The notes under the pieces were generated by a model. The model ran no database searches. It saw only the letters and a program-made list of their open reading frames with translations, and was not told where the DNA came from. From Polytrichum commune (lineage: Eukaryota > Streptophyta > Polytrichopsida > Polytrichales > Polytrichaceae), in NCBI GenBank assembly GCA_950295325.1, contig OX485806.1, forward strand, positions 52,383,169-52,447,168: a stretch of DNA of 64,000 nucleotides, written 5' to 3'. Position 1 is the stretch's first letter, and the number at the start of each line of letters is the position of its first letter. The translations under genes were made by a program, and so were the position numbers. Positions 1-11,520 of the stretch are shown one piece after another.

Positions 1-71
1 ATTCTTGCACCCATCACCTGCTCACACAGGGGCGTTTTAACCACACGCATCTCGGGGTATTACTGTCCCCC

Positions 72-1046
72 TGTCGCGCACCTCTCCATGAGGAGTGGCC
101 AAAACACCATGGGCACAAGGGGGACCCCGGAGTGACACCCGGGACTTGTGGCGCCGTTGGTGAGAGGGCCCAAGTGATCCTAGTGTGGGTGAGGGCCCCG
201 GGCGTTGGGAACGCCTCCCACCCACAAAGACTAGGAGGCATGAGGGTGAGGCCATGAGCTATGCGTAGCTCATGGCGTGGTGATTCTAGAATGCTCAAGA
301 TCACCTCAATCGGAGGTGTGAGCTAGGAGTTATGGCCATTTGAGTGGGGTGCTGTCCCGGGACAGCGCCCTGGTACAGCAGTGCCTGGGAGTGATTCCCG
401 GGACTGCCAAGGTTCAAACAGGCATAACTTCCTCAAGACTTGCCCGAATGGGGCAAGCGAGGAGTCCATCGGCATCTACGTGAAGCGTAGATGAGGATGG
501 AGTGGTTGGTTGTTATGATCAGACATCATACAAGGAAGTTATGATGGTCTGAAGCTGCTAGGGGGGTTCTAGGCCCAGCAGCTAAGGGAAAATGTCCACT
601 TGGCCCCAACTCTTGGTAGAGAGACAAGAGGTTGGTTGGCGGTGGGGTAGGGGCTCCGTGTAGAGTCCTAGAGGCTTATATGGGTGAGGTGGTGTGGCCT
701 CACCCACCCGAGGCCGAACGGCACGGCCTCCATGGGCATTGGCCCAATGTGAGGCCATAGTTGCCTAGTATGGTTCGGGTTGTTGTAGTGTTGCTCCGGC
801 AATGCGGTGATCAACATAGGATTGGACTTCCATGGATGGAAGTCCACATTGGGGAAATGGGTTACCGATTAAGGGGTGAGTCCCGAAAGCAAAGTAGGAG
901 GGTTGGTTCCCTCCTATGAACTATATGGTCCGGGGTAAGAGGAGCTAACCATTAGCATGGCGGAATGCGAAGGGTTAGCGCTCGTAACGTTTGCTAGAAA
1001 ATGAAAATTGGCAAGATTGTCAAGGGGGCTAGCAAGGGTTGCGACA
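72..1046 (+). mobile_element. Family-1 LTR, 5' LTR of a Gypsy remnant (copy 1a)
   Basis: This 975-bp LTR runs from TGTCGCG to GCGACA. It is recognised because near-identical copies recur at 35920, 46376, 47514, 50841, 55375, 58206, 63159 and 63832. It is the only plus-strand copy directly followed by a primer-binding site, which fixes the direction of the family and shows that this copy was a true 5' LTR. No matching target duplication can be assigned, because the element's 3' end is missing. The 71 bases before it hold nothing recognisable. Confidence 0.9.
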
Positions 1047-1302
1047 CTTGGTATCAGAGCAGGGTTCCAATATTTGAGCTAGCACTTTGAGGGAAGCATG
1101 GCTATCAAATAAGCGGGTTATGATGGTGACCCGGGGTTTCCAAAAGGTTGTGAGGCTCAAATTGGAACAAAGATCATGTGTAAATGGAATTTGACCATAC
1201 CATTGGTTCTAATGACAATGGTGGGCATGAGGGTCGATTTGGTAAGGAAAATGGAGGAGTGCTTTGAAAAGGGCTCCCCCAAACCTCAAAAAACATTTGC
1301 CT
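1047..1302 (+). mobile_element. Family-1 internal leader and gag start remnant
   Basis: This stretch matches, in inverse orientation, the sequence next to the primer site at about 57997-58205, including a short frame containing LVLMTMVG. Similarity stops abruptly near 1302, so the rest of the element (gag, pol, 3' LTR) is missing. It is a truncated internal region, not a gene. Confidence 0.75.
1049..1060 (+). other. Primer-binding site, initiator Met-tRNA type
   Basis: TGGTATCAGAGC lies two bases after the LTR end. This is the standard plant retrotransposon primer site complementary to the 3' end of initiator methionine tRNA. The same site is present on the minus strand at 58192-58203. Confidence 0.9.
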
Positions 1303-1498
1303 GTGTGGTCCGCTCCGCTCTAAGGTTTCCGAACGGAACGGAATTCGAAACGGAATTCCTAATACTAACTCAATTCGATATTTTTAACTACTTTAAGGAT
1401 TTTAGTTTTTCTTCTCAATTCTAAATAGCCTACCTAACAATCTACCTATAAAGTACTCCATTTATTATGTTTTCCTTGTTCAACCCTATTCTTTAAAC
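1303..1498. other. Unassigned AT-rich spacer
   Basis: Between the family-1 leader and the integrase fragment there is about 200 bp with a short repeat around GAACGGAATTC. I recognise no coding or element end here. Confidence 0.4.
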
Positions 1499-1801
1499 TT
1501 AAAACAAGGTTTCTTGACATTTTAAGAAAATGCGGGATGCGACACTCAATCCACTTGCTAAAATGCTCCACCACCACCAACGTCTACTTTGCTCCACGTA
1601 GCGTAACAACCAACGGTCCCACAAAGTCCAACGACCAATGGTAGTCCAATCCCATGATAGGTAAGGGTTGTAACTGAGGTGACAAGGTGTTAAAGCTAGA
1701 CCTGACCCGGTCACAAACTTCACACCTCCCGACATAAGTAGCCACATGCTGATACATGCCAGTCCACCAATATTGGCCACGTAACATCGAATGTGTCATA
1801 C
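1499..1801 (-). pseudogene. Gypsy element B, integrase core fragment
   Basis: The minus strand encodes the end of the integrase zinc-binding domain (QYWW, then CEVC) followed by the start of the catalytic core (SLDFVGPL with the first Asp of the D,D-35-E triad, and EHFSKWIE after a frameshift). Integrase joins element cDNA into the genome. Only the N-terminal third remains, and it ends near 1499. It continues the reading interrupted at 4374 once the family-2 LTR (1802-4368) and one target duplication are removed, so the two pieces are one integrase. Confidence 0.85.
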
Positions 1802-4368
1802 TGTGGTGCTTTTGGGCATCCCTTCCGAGGGAGCCTAAAAGTACCATACAAGCCTTTCGGTGAGGATGGCCTGCCTTGGAAGGTGCCCAAGCCGAACTCG
1901 GGTGTTATAATATTTAATGAGTGTTTTGGGTTTGTGGAAGAATTTGATAATCGTTTCGTATCCTTTAGTGCCAAAGATAATTATCAATTTCCCTAATCTA
2001 ATGCTTAATCTATCTTAGTCTATGCGTGGACGCACCAGCCTTAGGATCAATGCAACCTAATCCTACTGAATGAAATAACCTCACCTTTTACCTTGGGCCA
2101 CATCTAATTCCTTATTTCCTTAATTAAGTCCCACCCTCTCAACCTTCATTCTTAGTTTATGGTTGATTGAACAAAGCCTATGTTATTAAATTCATAATTT
2201 ATGGCATCACCACCTACATGTTTGGTGCACGCCTTAACCCGAACCCTTCAAGGCCTTGTGCGGGTCTTTTGAAGGTTAATTGATACTTACACCTTCCAAT
2301 CTTTGCCGCTGGAGGGATAGTATTAATCATCTGAGTTAACTTTCCGGTTGGTTTTTGCCCACGGGGGTTGTACAAATTTTGTTGGTTATTAATTAGTTTA
2401 ACACTTGATGGGACTGGGAATAAGTCAACATGTGTGTTCAACATGTTGTACCTGTTCATCCTTCAAGGGTTGGGGCCATCACTTCTAATCATTGGGACCA
2501 ACAACATGATGGTGGTTTCGTGGGTCATTACTCCCACCTTACCACCTACAAACATGCAGAGTGGTCATGCCGAAGAATAACCCGGCTTCACCACATACGA
2601 ATGAGCTATAGATGAAAAGCTACTACCACAACACTTAACCAAGAGGCTCTGCACACATGAGAGTCGGAATTCCCCTCGGCAGCTAGGTGGATGATGCCCC
2701 CCTAGCCTTACATGGATAGTTGGGTTGGGGTGAGAATTTACCTTTGCCGCGCTTCCTCCATTCCTAAATTAAAGGGTGTAGGGTTAAAAACCTTACCAAT
2801 TGACTCCCATGTTTGTTTGGCGATGTTTGATGCGGAACCCCTACTCAAACACTCGACCGCCTACAACACCAACTCGTACCCGCCAACCTTGGATGGACGA
2901 ACCTCTTCTCGTAAGACAACGAATAGCCCTTTGCTTAAACGACCACAATTTTTGCTCACAAGCTTTCATTGGAACAATTATTAATAATTTGAAAAAAAAA
3001 CAAAAATTATAATTCATCCATCTATCAAACCAACTGCATGTATTTCCTTAAAGATATGAGCTTACAAAGTCAGCTTTTAGAATTCAAGAGACAACTGGGA
3101 TACCTTCATGCAAACATTCATGATTTTTGCTTATTAACTTAAATTCTAGCAATCTTAGATTTTCTAGAAACCTTAAAATCAGATCTACAACTGCTCCAAA
3201 TATCAAAACAACTGCATATGTCCTCTTGTAAGTATGAGCTTATAAAATGAGCTCTTATATTTTAGGAGGCAACTGGAATATCTTCATTCAAATATTCATA
3301 ACTCTCACTCCTTAAATCCGATTGTAACAAACTTATACTTTCTAGAAAGCTAACAACAAAAACCATAACGCATCTAAATATTAAAGCAACGAAATAACTT
3401 GTCGTTTAGTTATGTGCTTGCAAAGTCAGTGCTTGTAATTTCAGAGGCAGCTGAGACATCTTCATTCAAACACTCATAACGTTTGCTTTCTAACTCTGAT
3501 TCTAAGAAACTTAGGCTTTTTGAAAAGCTAACATAAAGAACTACATTCATTCAACATCTGAAGGCTAAATCATAATTTTTGTGTCCACTACACTCGATTA
3601 AAAGTGACACAACTACTTAGGGGTGTTTTCAAAAATACACTACCTTCTCTCAAGAGTTCTAATTATAAGAATTCTAACTTATGCGTATATTAAATGAATG
3701 AAAATGTTTCTCTCCTTTTAAATAAAATTATAAAGGGCTTCGTTGTCCCAAAAATAAAAATTATGAGAGAGGATTGAAAGGGAAAGAAGGGTTTTTATCA
3801 CCCTTAAAATGAAGGGTTAGGTCCCTTCTTCCTTCCATTTACCGAGGGATCCCGTAATTTGAACAGTGGAAACCAAACCCTCGGTGGGGTGGGGGAGAGG
3901 ATGTCACCTTGCACCCCACTTGCTCAAGCCCTTGGAAAGATTTTTTTATTTCCGTTTGAGCTTCAATTTTGGTTGGCAAAAATGGCAACATAGCTCCCTT
4001 GCCTTAGTTGGCAACATCCGTTACGCTCGTAGTTGTCACTTTCTTTTATTTTTTGGCCGCTTTCGGAATTACTCTTGTTTTTTGCCGCCGCTTGAATTTT
4101 GTTTGCTTGAATTGGTTGTTCCTAACTTAACCTACCTACTTACTAGCCCATTACTTTCACACTTCCGATTCGAGTAAAGGGCATTTTCCTTTTATCCCTT
4201 CGGTTTTTATCTACTTGCCCAAGAGTTTTACCCCAAGGGTAAAACACCCCTATCCTACCTTAATCTAAATGTTTTTTTGCTAAACTTTCCTATTATAAAT
4301 CTAATGATTTTGCTAAAACACCTCAATTGTGAGCCAAATTGCCGTTGGAGATAATTTTGACGCTTACA
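1802..4368 (+). mobile_element. Family-2 solo LTR, diverged copy (2a)
   Basis: The sequence begins TGTGGTGCTTTTGGGC, like the family-2 LTRs at 27488 and 52101, and ends CGCTTACA. The flanks CATAC (1797-1801) and CCTAC (4369-4373) match at 4 of 5 positions and look like a mutated 5-bp target duplication. It splits the integrase of element B. At 2,567 bp it is shorter and much more diverged than the other two copies. No internal region is present, so it is a solo LTR. The small reading frames within it are not conserved in the other copies. Confidence 0.75.
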
Positions 4369-4373
4369 CCTAC

Positions 4374-5815
4374 GTATAGCAAAATGGGCAAGTTCTCGTG
4401 CACTTGTCGCACCAAGGAGGCCCTATGATCTGGTCTAGGGACAATATGCCTTGTTCCATCCAACCACAATCGAAATAACAAACCATTCTCCCAACGGAAC
4501 CTTGTTATTCAATGTCCAATCCTATCTCTTTCCATTGCCGAGGTAGATGAAGGAAAGGTCCCCTGCTGAAGCTTATGCAATACGGGAAGATCCTCCCATA
4601 TATCTGTAACAATTTGAGGTCGATAAGTCTCATCATCTGCAAAACCTCAACAGCCGCACCAGAAAATAAAGTGGTAAGCAACCACGTGCCAACTTGAAAC
4701 TGCCTCTCGATCACAATCTCCATGCCACCTGGCCTTGGTCAAGTCCTCATCCGAAGGGCTTGGATTGCGTGAGAGTCCATCTGCACTCAGGTGGGTAATC
4801 CCAACACGGTGTACCACCTCAAAGTCATACTCCTCAAGCAACATAACCCACCTGGGGAGCTTGCCAGTAAGCTTATCCGACTCCATGAGCCACCGTAACG
4901 GCTGATGGTTAGTCACCAAAGTAAAGCATTGACTATAAAAATATGGCCAAAAATGGGCAACAGCCCACACCGCCGCCAATGCTTCTCCCTCATAGGACAA
5001 ATAATTGGCCTCCACCGTGTTATTGTTTCGCAAAGCGTAAGTAACGACATACTTCCAGCGAAAACATCCTTCTGAGTGAGAACTGCTTCCAAACCCAATG
5101 AACTCCAGTCCGTATGCAACTGGAAGCATTTGGAGACATTTGGACGACGAAGCACTGGAGCCGCATCGAGTTTCTGCTATAATGTCTCAAATGCATGTTG
5201 TTGCTTACGACCCCAAGTCCAAAGTTGGTCTTTGCTCGTGAGAATGGTGAGAGGCTTGGCGATCAAGCTAAACTTCTTGAAAAAACCCAAGAAAACACGA
5301 AGTCTCGGCACATCGACCAGTGCCAAAATCTTCTACAAGGCGTCCACCTTAGTTTGCTGCACTTCAAGACCTCCTAGAATAATGATATGACCTAGATATG
5401 CTAGTCGGTCTTGCACTTGCCATGGTGCAACCGTTCAAAAATGGCTTGCAGATGCCTTATATATTCCTGTGGTGTTTTGCTGAAAATGGCACCGAGCAAA
5501 AACCAAACCAGAGAGAATTTGGTCCATAGCTCTTTAAAGCTCAGTAGGTGCATCCAATAATGCAGTTGATCCTTCCTATCATGATCAACTCCCACGTATG
5601 CGGTTTGCACTTGATCTCCCGCAAGTAATGGACGCTAGTGATAGCCGGATCTCAAGTCCAGGGTACTAAAAACCCGAGAAATCCAATGTCATTGAACAAT
5701 TCCTCCGGCATTGGCATAGGATACCTATCCGACTTGGTCTTTTGATTAATTGGATAGTAATTCCCGCACATATGCTTCTTCGTCTAATTGCCAAAGATAT
5801 CTTTATTTGATGGCA
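4374..5815 (-). pseudogene. Gypsy element B, RT, RNase H and integrase N-terminus remnant
   Basis: Read on the minus strand, the order is: RT palm start (RYPMPMPEELFND, then STLDLRSGYH at about 5640-5720), the RT region that should carry the YxDD box, the thumb (about 5250-5350), RNase H (HTDWSSLGLEAVL near 5100; YEGEALAAVWAV; TNHQPLRWLM; ADGLSRNPSPSDED near 4740-4790) and the integrase zinc-binding start ending at 4374. It is clearly inactive. The YxDD position reads FLLG, the RNase H TDHQPL is TNHQPL, and several stops and frameshifts occur. The RT N-terminus and everything between it and the methyltransferase fragment at 11340 are missing. Element A sits at that junction (about 5815). Confidence 0.9.
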
Positions 5816-6834
5816 TAATCCGTAATCTCTACCGGCTTTATAAATCCAGCCTGCAACAACCTCTCTAATTCTGCCTTGACCAATAATTGCAATCTAGGAT
5901 TCATCCTTCTCTTTTTTTGTCTCACCGGTTTAGAGCCCGGAACTAACGGAATACGATGCTCAACCATCTCTCTAGGAATCCCCTTGAGCTCATCATATGA
6001 CCAAGCAAAGGTATCACTAAACTCATCTATCAAGTCGCTATACTCCTTAATCTCCTTCTTATCGAGTTTAGAGCCCATCTTCATTGGTCTAACTTTCCCA
6101 TTCTTCATTTTGACGTCCACAAACTTCCAATCTTCTTCGACCACTCGTGTTTGCTCCTCGGTATCTCTATACCAATCGTTGGGTACATTAGGGTAGTTCT
6201 TGACATCATGACCCACTATAATGCCCGTAGAAGTAGTTTTAAAATGCAAAGCGGGCTCTAATTTTGAGAGTTCTAACATGGCCTCCTCATCTTGAGTCCC
6301 ATCTACATGTACCAAACTCACATCACTCAACTCAATATCATCTAACCATGGAGTGAGTCCTCCCTTCACCCATTCCTCCTCCGTGAGAACCTCACACGGC
6401 TCTAAGGACAAATAATCTTCTTTAGACACCCTATCTTGGAGGATACAACTATGAGTCATCATCATGACGTCGCTAATGGACTCCGTGTATTGCCTTGACC
6501 AATGTATAAAATCCCCATCAACATCTTGATTGTAAAAGTTAGGACCTAAGAATCCGTTAGAGGAATACATTTTAGCCTTCTCCTTGTCTTGAACAACCCC
6601 CATCAATGTATCCTCAAAATCCTCCTTAGTTCCGCCATTTTCCTCTTCATCCGCCATTGGATCAATCTCCTCCCTAACCCAACCACCTAAAGGTGCAATA
6701 GAGACCTTGACTCTATTATCTACGGGACCATAGGTGATAGAAGGTTTGTGTCCTCCCCAATCTACTACGGCGTTAGACATCCTTAACCAAGGTCGCCCTA
6801 ACAAAATGGGAAATGCATCCTTATTGTCGTGCAT
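5803..6834 (-). pseudogene. Gypsy element A, protease C-terminus to RT start
   Basis: A 343-residue open frame continues the polyprotein of the 6844-8700 frame after a single TAA stop. It opens with the post-protease motif LLGRPWL, has an acidic linker, and ends in the RT N-terminal region (KPVRQKKRRMNP, then LLQAGFIKPVEITD). The RT is cut off before the palm, where element B sequence begins at about 5815. LLGRPWL following a DGGS-type protease is typical of the Tat/Athila/Ogre side of Ty3/Gypsy. Reverse transcription is impossible from this copy. Confidence 0.9.
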
Positions 6835-6843
6835 CTTAATGAC

Positions 6844-8700
6844 TTAGAAGGTCACAATGTATTCTTCACCTCCCGTGTTAAGCCGACAATCTTTGATAAT
6901 TCCTACCGGAACCACCGGACTTTGATTGGCCATATTAATCACAAATGGCGAAGGACCCGTCAAACTTAAGCCCAATTTCCTCATAGTGTGCTCCGGTAGA
7001 ATATTGAGACTACTTCCACCATCCACCAAAACATGAGGAACCACCTTGTCCACTATCGTTACTTCAATCTCCACCGCCTTGACTTCCCGAGTTCTTCCTT
7101 GCATTTGGACCCTTGCCGACACTCTAGTCTTTGGCCTCTTAGCCCTCCTATTCACGGGCATTCCGTCCTTCAAAGTCTTCCTAGCTACCGGTGAGATCTC
7201 TAATAATTGACCAAAGATGATATCGGCCTTTAGTGAGCTAAGGTCGGCCCAAAGGTCGTATCCATCTACTCTATCGGCCTTAGGCCTTTTAACAATATCA
7301 AACTCTTCTACCGGAATGCCCGGACCTTCCCACTCTCCTACATCACTACCATCTAAATCATGGATGACATTAGACCTTTCCCTCTCATGGACAATTTCAT
7401 TTTCTCTCTCTAATGCCTTAGTGGCCTTCCTAGCCTTTCTAGTTACATTCTCCAACTCCGAAAAATAAGGAATTTCCCCCAAGGGATTTTCCTCTTCTTC
7501 TTCCTCCTCCTCTACTTCTAATGGTGCATTACCTCTCATTGCTCTAGTGGTAACGGCTAATGCCGGAGCCTTATGCACAACTTCCTCCTTAAGACCCTTT
7601 ATCTCATATGATATGGAGTTAGAAAGTGGAAGACATGGACCCTGACCATTTGTGGACATCTCTAAAGTTACCGGAATGGTGGAGGAATCCATAAATCGGA
7701 CATCTTGAGATGTAGACGGTCCCATTTGTTTAGGTGATTGTGTAACTTGACCTCCTTGCCCCGGAAGGTTCGTATTCCCATCATAGTAGAAGTTGGAAGG
7801 TTTAAGTATATTATTACCTTCATTTTGTGAACCCCTCATAATATTTTGACCCAGTTCTGTCGTGTTGGTTGGAAGGTTCGGTGCTCCACTTACCTTATCC
7901 GGATGACGACATTGATTAGACGTGTGGGGGCCTCCACAGTTATTACACACTTGACCTTGGTTTTCCGACCAACATTGCCCTATGACATGATATCTACCGC
8001 AAAGATGGTGAAAATCCTTATTCTCGGTACTTTGGTTAGTTTGTCCACGTGGCGGAGGGCCCCGATTATTCCCTTGGTTTTGTTTTTTATTCGGACCCCT
8101 TGGGTTTTGTTGAGGACCATTATTGTTCGTTCGTTGATTGTGGTTTGGCCCATTTCTACAAAATTGAAGCGTATGACCGTGTTGTTGACAATTAGTGCAC
8201 CAAAATCCCGATGAGTGATTTCCCGACTCTATTTGAGGTGGAAGACCGGGTTGTTGATTTTTTATTAACAATGCCATTTGGTCCGTTAGATTTTGAAATT
8301 GTTTTAACATCGCCTCTTGAAACCCTAGTTGAGTAGCACTTAATCGTTGCTCTATCTCTTCAATTTGAGGATCCATCCTAGGGGCTGGCAATGATAACAT
8401 GATTGGGGGGCCTGTCACCGCTAAGGGAATTGAGGCCGCTTCAATGGAGACATATGGAGGGCGATTAAGCGGCCTAATCGGGTCTATTCCCGTCTTAGGT
8501 AGGAGAGGGATGAATTGAGGGATTAACTCATCAGCTTTCCTCCATAGCCGCTCATAATCCCTCTCGATATGTTCCATATCTCTAGCGGCTACCTTAGCCT
8601 CGGCTGGGGTGCGAGGGTTTCTTTGTAACACACCCCTAATAGTAGTCGCTTTGACAAACCCTCTCATAAAAAATTGCATTAGAGTGTCATCGTTGAGCAA
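6844..8700 (-). pseudogene. Gypsy element A, gag C-terminus, zinc knuckles and retropepsin
   Basis: A 618-residue open frame. After a gag helical segment it carries Cys/His knuckles (CTNCQQHGHTLQFC near residue 170; CNNCGGPHTSNQC near 250; a third partial CGRYHVIGQC), an Asn/Gln-rich linker and an acidic run (about residue 405). The aspartic protease has its active site at VLVDGGSSLNILP (about residue 560). Gag packages the RNA and retropepsin cleaves the polyprotein. It overlaps the upstream gag frame by a one-base frameshift near 8690 and stops at a TAA just before LLGRPWL. It is one of the best preserved coding stretches in the window. Confidence 0.92.
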
Positions 8701-9461
8701 TCACCTACCCACCTTGCATATACCCAATCAAATCTCCTAATGTAGGCGGAAATTTCTTCGTCCCTTCCTTGCCTCATAGTCATTAAGGCTCTAAAAGCCA
8801 TACTTTGACCGACTTCGGGTCGAAATTCATTAAGAAACTCCCGTTGTAATTGATCCCAAGTTTGAAAGTGTCCCTCGTCGTGATCTCTATACCACTCGTA
8901 AACTTCCCCATCTAAGGTCGTAGGAAACCACACTAACCAATATTGTTGGTTGGTAATTAATGAGCTTATTACCCTCTCAATGAATTTCTCCATATGTCTA
9001 GACTGGTCCTCATCTTTAGTCCCGTAGAATTTCGGGAGGTTAGAGGGTATGTCTATTGAAACCAACCCTTGGGGTACGATTATTGGTAGGCCTCGCGGCC
9101 TAACCAATGGATCGATGGGAGGAATTGGTGCTATGGGAGGTGGGACTCCACCTCCCCCTAAAAGATCCATGGTATTTTGTAGTCCTCCTTCACTAGATTC
9201 TCTAGTGCTTACACTACTTTCTTGTCTAGTCCTATTAGGCTCTTCAACTAATTCTTCACTTAATGGGGAAGGAAAATTTCCTTCCTCTAATCGAGTAGTT
9301 ACCGAAGATATTTCTATCAATGGTTCACCCCTAAAGCTACCTTCTACACTAGTACCTACCCCCTCTACTACTTCCTCTATATTAGAAGACCTTCGCTTTG
9401 TAACATTTTTCTTTAATCCTAATGCTAACTTATGTTTCTGAGATCTCGTGTTTCCTTGCAT
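8679..9461 (-). pseudogene. Gypsy element A, gag N-terminal half
   Basis: A 260-residue frame starting MQGNTRSQ. The retrotransposon gag domain lies at about residues 150-250 (EVYEWYRDHDEGHFQTWDQL, then FLNEFRP and ISAYIRRF), the usual W...F...F pattern of Ty3 gag. A frameshift near 8690 moves the reading into the next frame (6844-8700). The start codon lies about 790 bases inside the LTR end at 10256, a normal Gypsy leader length. Confidence 0.9.
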
Positions 9462-10255
9462 CCATCATTCATCAATCAACCCTCACCTTGACCAACCAAA
9501 TTCTCACAAGTTTCACTCTTTAATATTTCCGCTTAGTTCATGTGATAAATTGTTTTAGAGGTGAGGAAATAGGGACATACAATTTTCAATGAACAATCCC
9601 AATAGTGCGAGTATCACCTCGTCACACCCCTTTTACGCTCAACACTTGGAACAAGACTCTTCGTGAGGGGCTGACCATTCTTGGGTACCATGCTTGGAAT
9701 CGAGGTTCACCCTTCGATTCCTTACATTATACTTCCAAGTTTGGAATTACCCTCTCCGTTCATCACGACAATGACAATTACAAAAATCCTTTTTTAATTT
9801 AATGTTTTTTTCAATTGGAAGAAATTTTGCTTACCTCAAGCAATTTGCTTCCTCCTGCTTTATTAGTCTCTCCCCTCGATCGAATTGCTAAACATAAAGA
9901 CACTTCAATAATTGCAATTGAAAAACACTAAAACCCTCTAGTTTAAAAACTTTAAACTCTCACCACCGAGTGAATGTTTGAAGTTTGAAATCCTAATTCT
10001 TTAATTATCCCTCTACCTCTTAGTTTTCTAGTGCGGATCCTATTAACGTGATCTTCGTTTATGCCATCCCAAGAAGGTTTAGTAGTCGCACCTTTGCCGT
10101 GCTCCTTCCTCAATTGAAATTGCATAAAATAAATACTAAATACAAAACATACCTTTAATCGCTCTTCACGCTTCGCTTCTCCTACCGCCTTCCAAGACTT
10201 CCGTCGCCCACTCTCCAAGCTCCAAGCTCGAATCTCCCGGTGGACGCACCATTTA
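9462..10255 (-). mobile_element. Element A 5' leader with candidate primer site
   Basis: This is untranslated sequence between the family-3 LTR (10256-11330) and gag. On the minus strand the LTR end TGACA is followed by TAAA and then TGGTGCGTCCACCGGGA (10235-10251 on the plus strand). That is the expected position of a primer-binding site, but I cannot assign the tRNA. No other feature is seen. Confidence 0.6.
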
Positions 10256-11330
10256 TGTCACCAAAAAGCCTCCACCCTTCAATTTCGTCCTAGCCCGAAT
10301 GGAGAAGTTTATAATGACATGTAGAGATTTCTCTCTTTGTAACACAATGTATGATTCCAATCTATCGTTGGAATATACGCAACTTAGCCAAGTCTATACT
10401 ATGTCTTCTTACACTCCTTAATCTCGAAGTTTGGAAGTTTGGAAGTTTGGACATAGTCTCGGTTTTTTGGCTCTCAAATATTCATATGAAGTCCAAAAAA
10501 TGAGTTCTTGGTATCCATGGATAGGTAATGAAGTCCTCTACATGAATATGCAATAATATTTCTACTGCCACAAAGTATATGGTCGCAATTCTACGCTGTT
10601 CCCTTTGAACCTACATTTTTTCACTAGTTTTTGGAAGTTTGGATATAGTCTCGGTTTTTTGGCTCTCAAAAATTCATATGAAGTCCAACAAAACTAAATG
10701 CTCCAATAAGAGACTTTGCACATCCGCATAAGTATAAGGCTAATCAATGTAAATCTAAGTATTCAAACAAAACCATTAATTGAACTTTAAATCATTCACG
10801 CCCAACTATTACTAACAAGAGGTCAAGCCTTCTTAAGGCCAACTAGCCTTGGCTCCTAACCTTACATCCATGCACACACATGTGCTCCTATCTTGCTTCC
10901 CACGCACCCACACTTATAACACGTGGAGTGCCAAGGAGCACGAAGGAAAGAGAGGATGAATGAGGGAAGAATGAGGGATTATATAGTGAGTTTGAGGGGG
11001 TGAGCACCCTCAAGGCTCACGATAAGCCCTCGAGATTTCCTCCTACTTTGTAGGCTTTTATCCTATCTCCTAAGCCTTCCTTCTTTAAATGATCAACAAG
11101 GATCCTAATTCGAACATTTAACTAACCTTGGCTTTCTACCTACCACACTTTACCAAGGTTTGTCCTTCTCCTACTTAAATCCACTCCACAAAAGCCTAAT
11201 GATTCAAACTAAGCTTTCTTCAAGCTTCACTCTTTTTATATTTTTGTGAATAATCATAAATCACCAAAACACCACTTGTAATGTTTTACAAGTGTTAACA
11301 ACCAATATGGGCATCAATTTTGGGCTCATA
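10256..11330 (-). mobile_element. Family-3 LTR, 5' LTR of element A (copy 3a)
   Basis: On the plus strand it begins TGTCACCAAAAAGCC and ends TTTTGGGCTCATA. It aligns with other family-3 LTRs over the block that reads CACCCTTAAGCGTCCTAG elsewhere, and at 10980-11160 with the reverse complement of the copy at 27521. Its place before element A's leader and gag links the whole family-3 set to element A. A ~70-bp segment (10433-10500) is repeated at 10624-10693, in the region where other copies carry tandem repeats. The matching 3' LTR of element A is absent. Confidence 0.75.
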
Positions 11331-11339
11331 AAAACACCC

Positions 11340-11520
11340 ACAAATGGCAGTCGGGTGTAACTTCTGTGGATACAAGACCATCAACTGGTGGAAATGGTGG
11401 CGAGCCACCCGGGTGGATACTTGATTGTTGTCCACATAGACATATTGTCGAACTAAAAGGCCGGCCTCCAACATGTTCCGATGCCCCCAAACAGTTCCAC
11501 CAAGGTAATTCCCGCGTTTA
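11340..11520 (-). pseudogene. C5-DNA-methyltransferase N-terminal fragment in Gypsy element B
   Basis: The minus strand encodes VELFGGIGT (11473-11510 region), which matches motif I (SAM-binding) of cytosine-C5 DNA methyltransferases. After a one-base frameshift come LEAGLLVRQYVYVD and VARHHFHQL, the expected second strand and helix with the acidic residue of motif II. Sequence then ends at the family-3 LTR boundary, so the catalytic PC motif IV and target-recognition part are missing. It lies downstream of the CCHC knuckle (12208-12465) and, ignoring the element A insertion, upstream of element B's RT. That places a methyltransferase between gag and RT. Family assignment is by motif only. 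An alternative is another Rossmann-type methyltransferase. Confidence 0.6.

Noticed and set aside
14-304. Open frames of 60-96 residues (MALPLCLLVSVGGRR and MILSILESPRH types) repeated at 14, 35711, 35898, 47170, 48182, 50800, 55322, 60544 and 63123
   Set aside because: They lie antisense in the GC-rich end of the family-1 LTR, overlap in several frames at once, and recur only because the LTR is repeated.
3866-4177. 103-residue plus-strand frame in LTR 2a
   Set aside because: Not conserved in the other family-2 LTRs.
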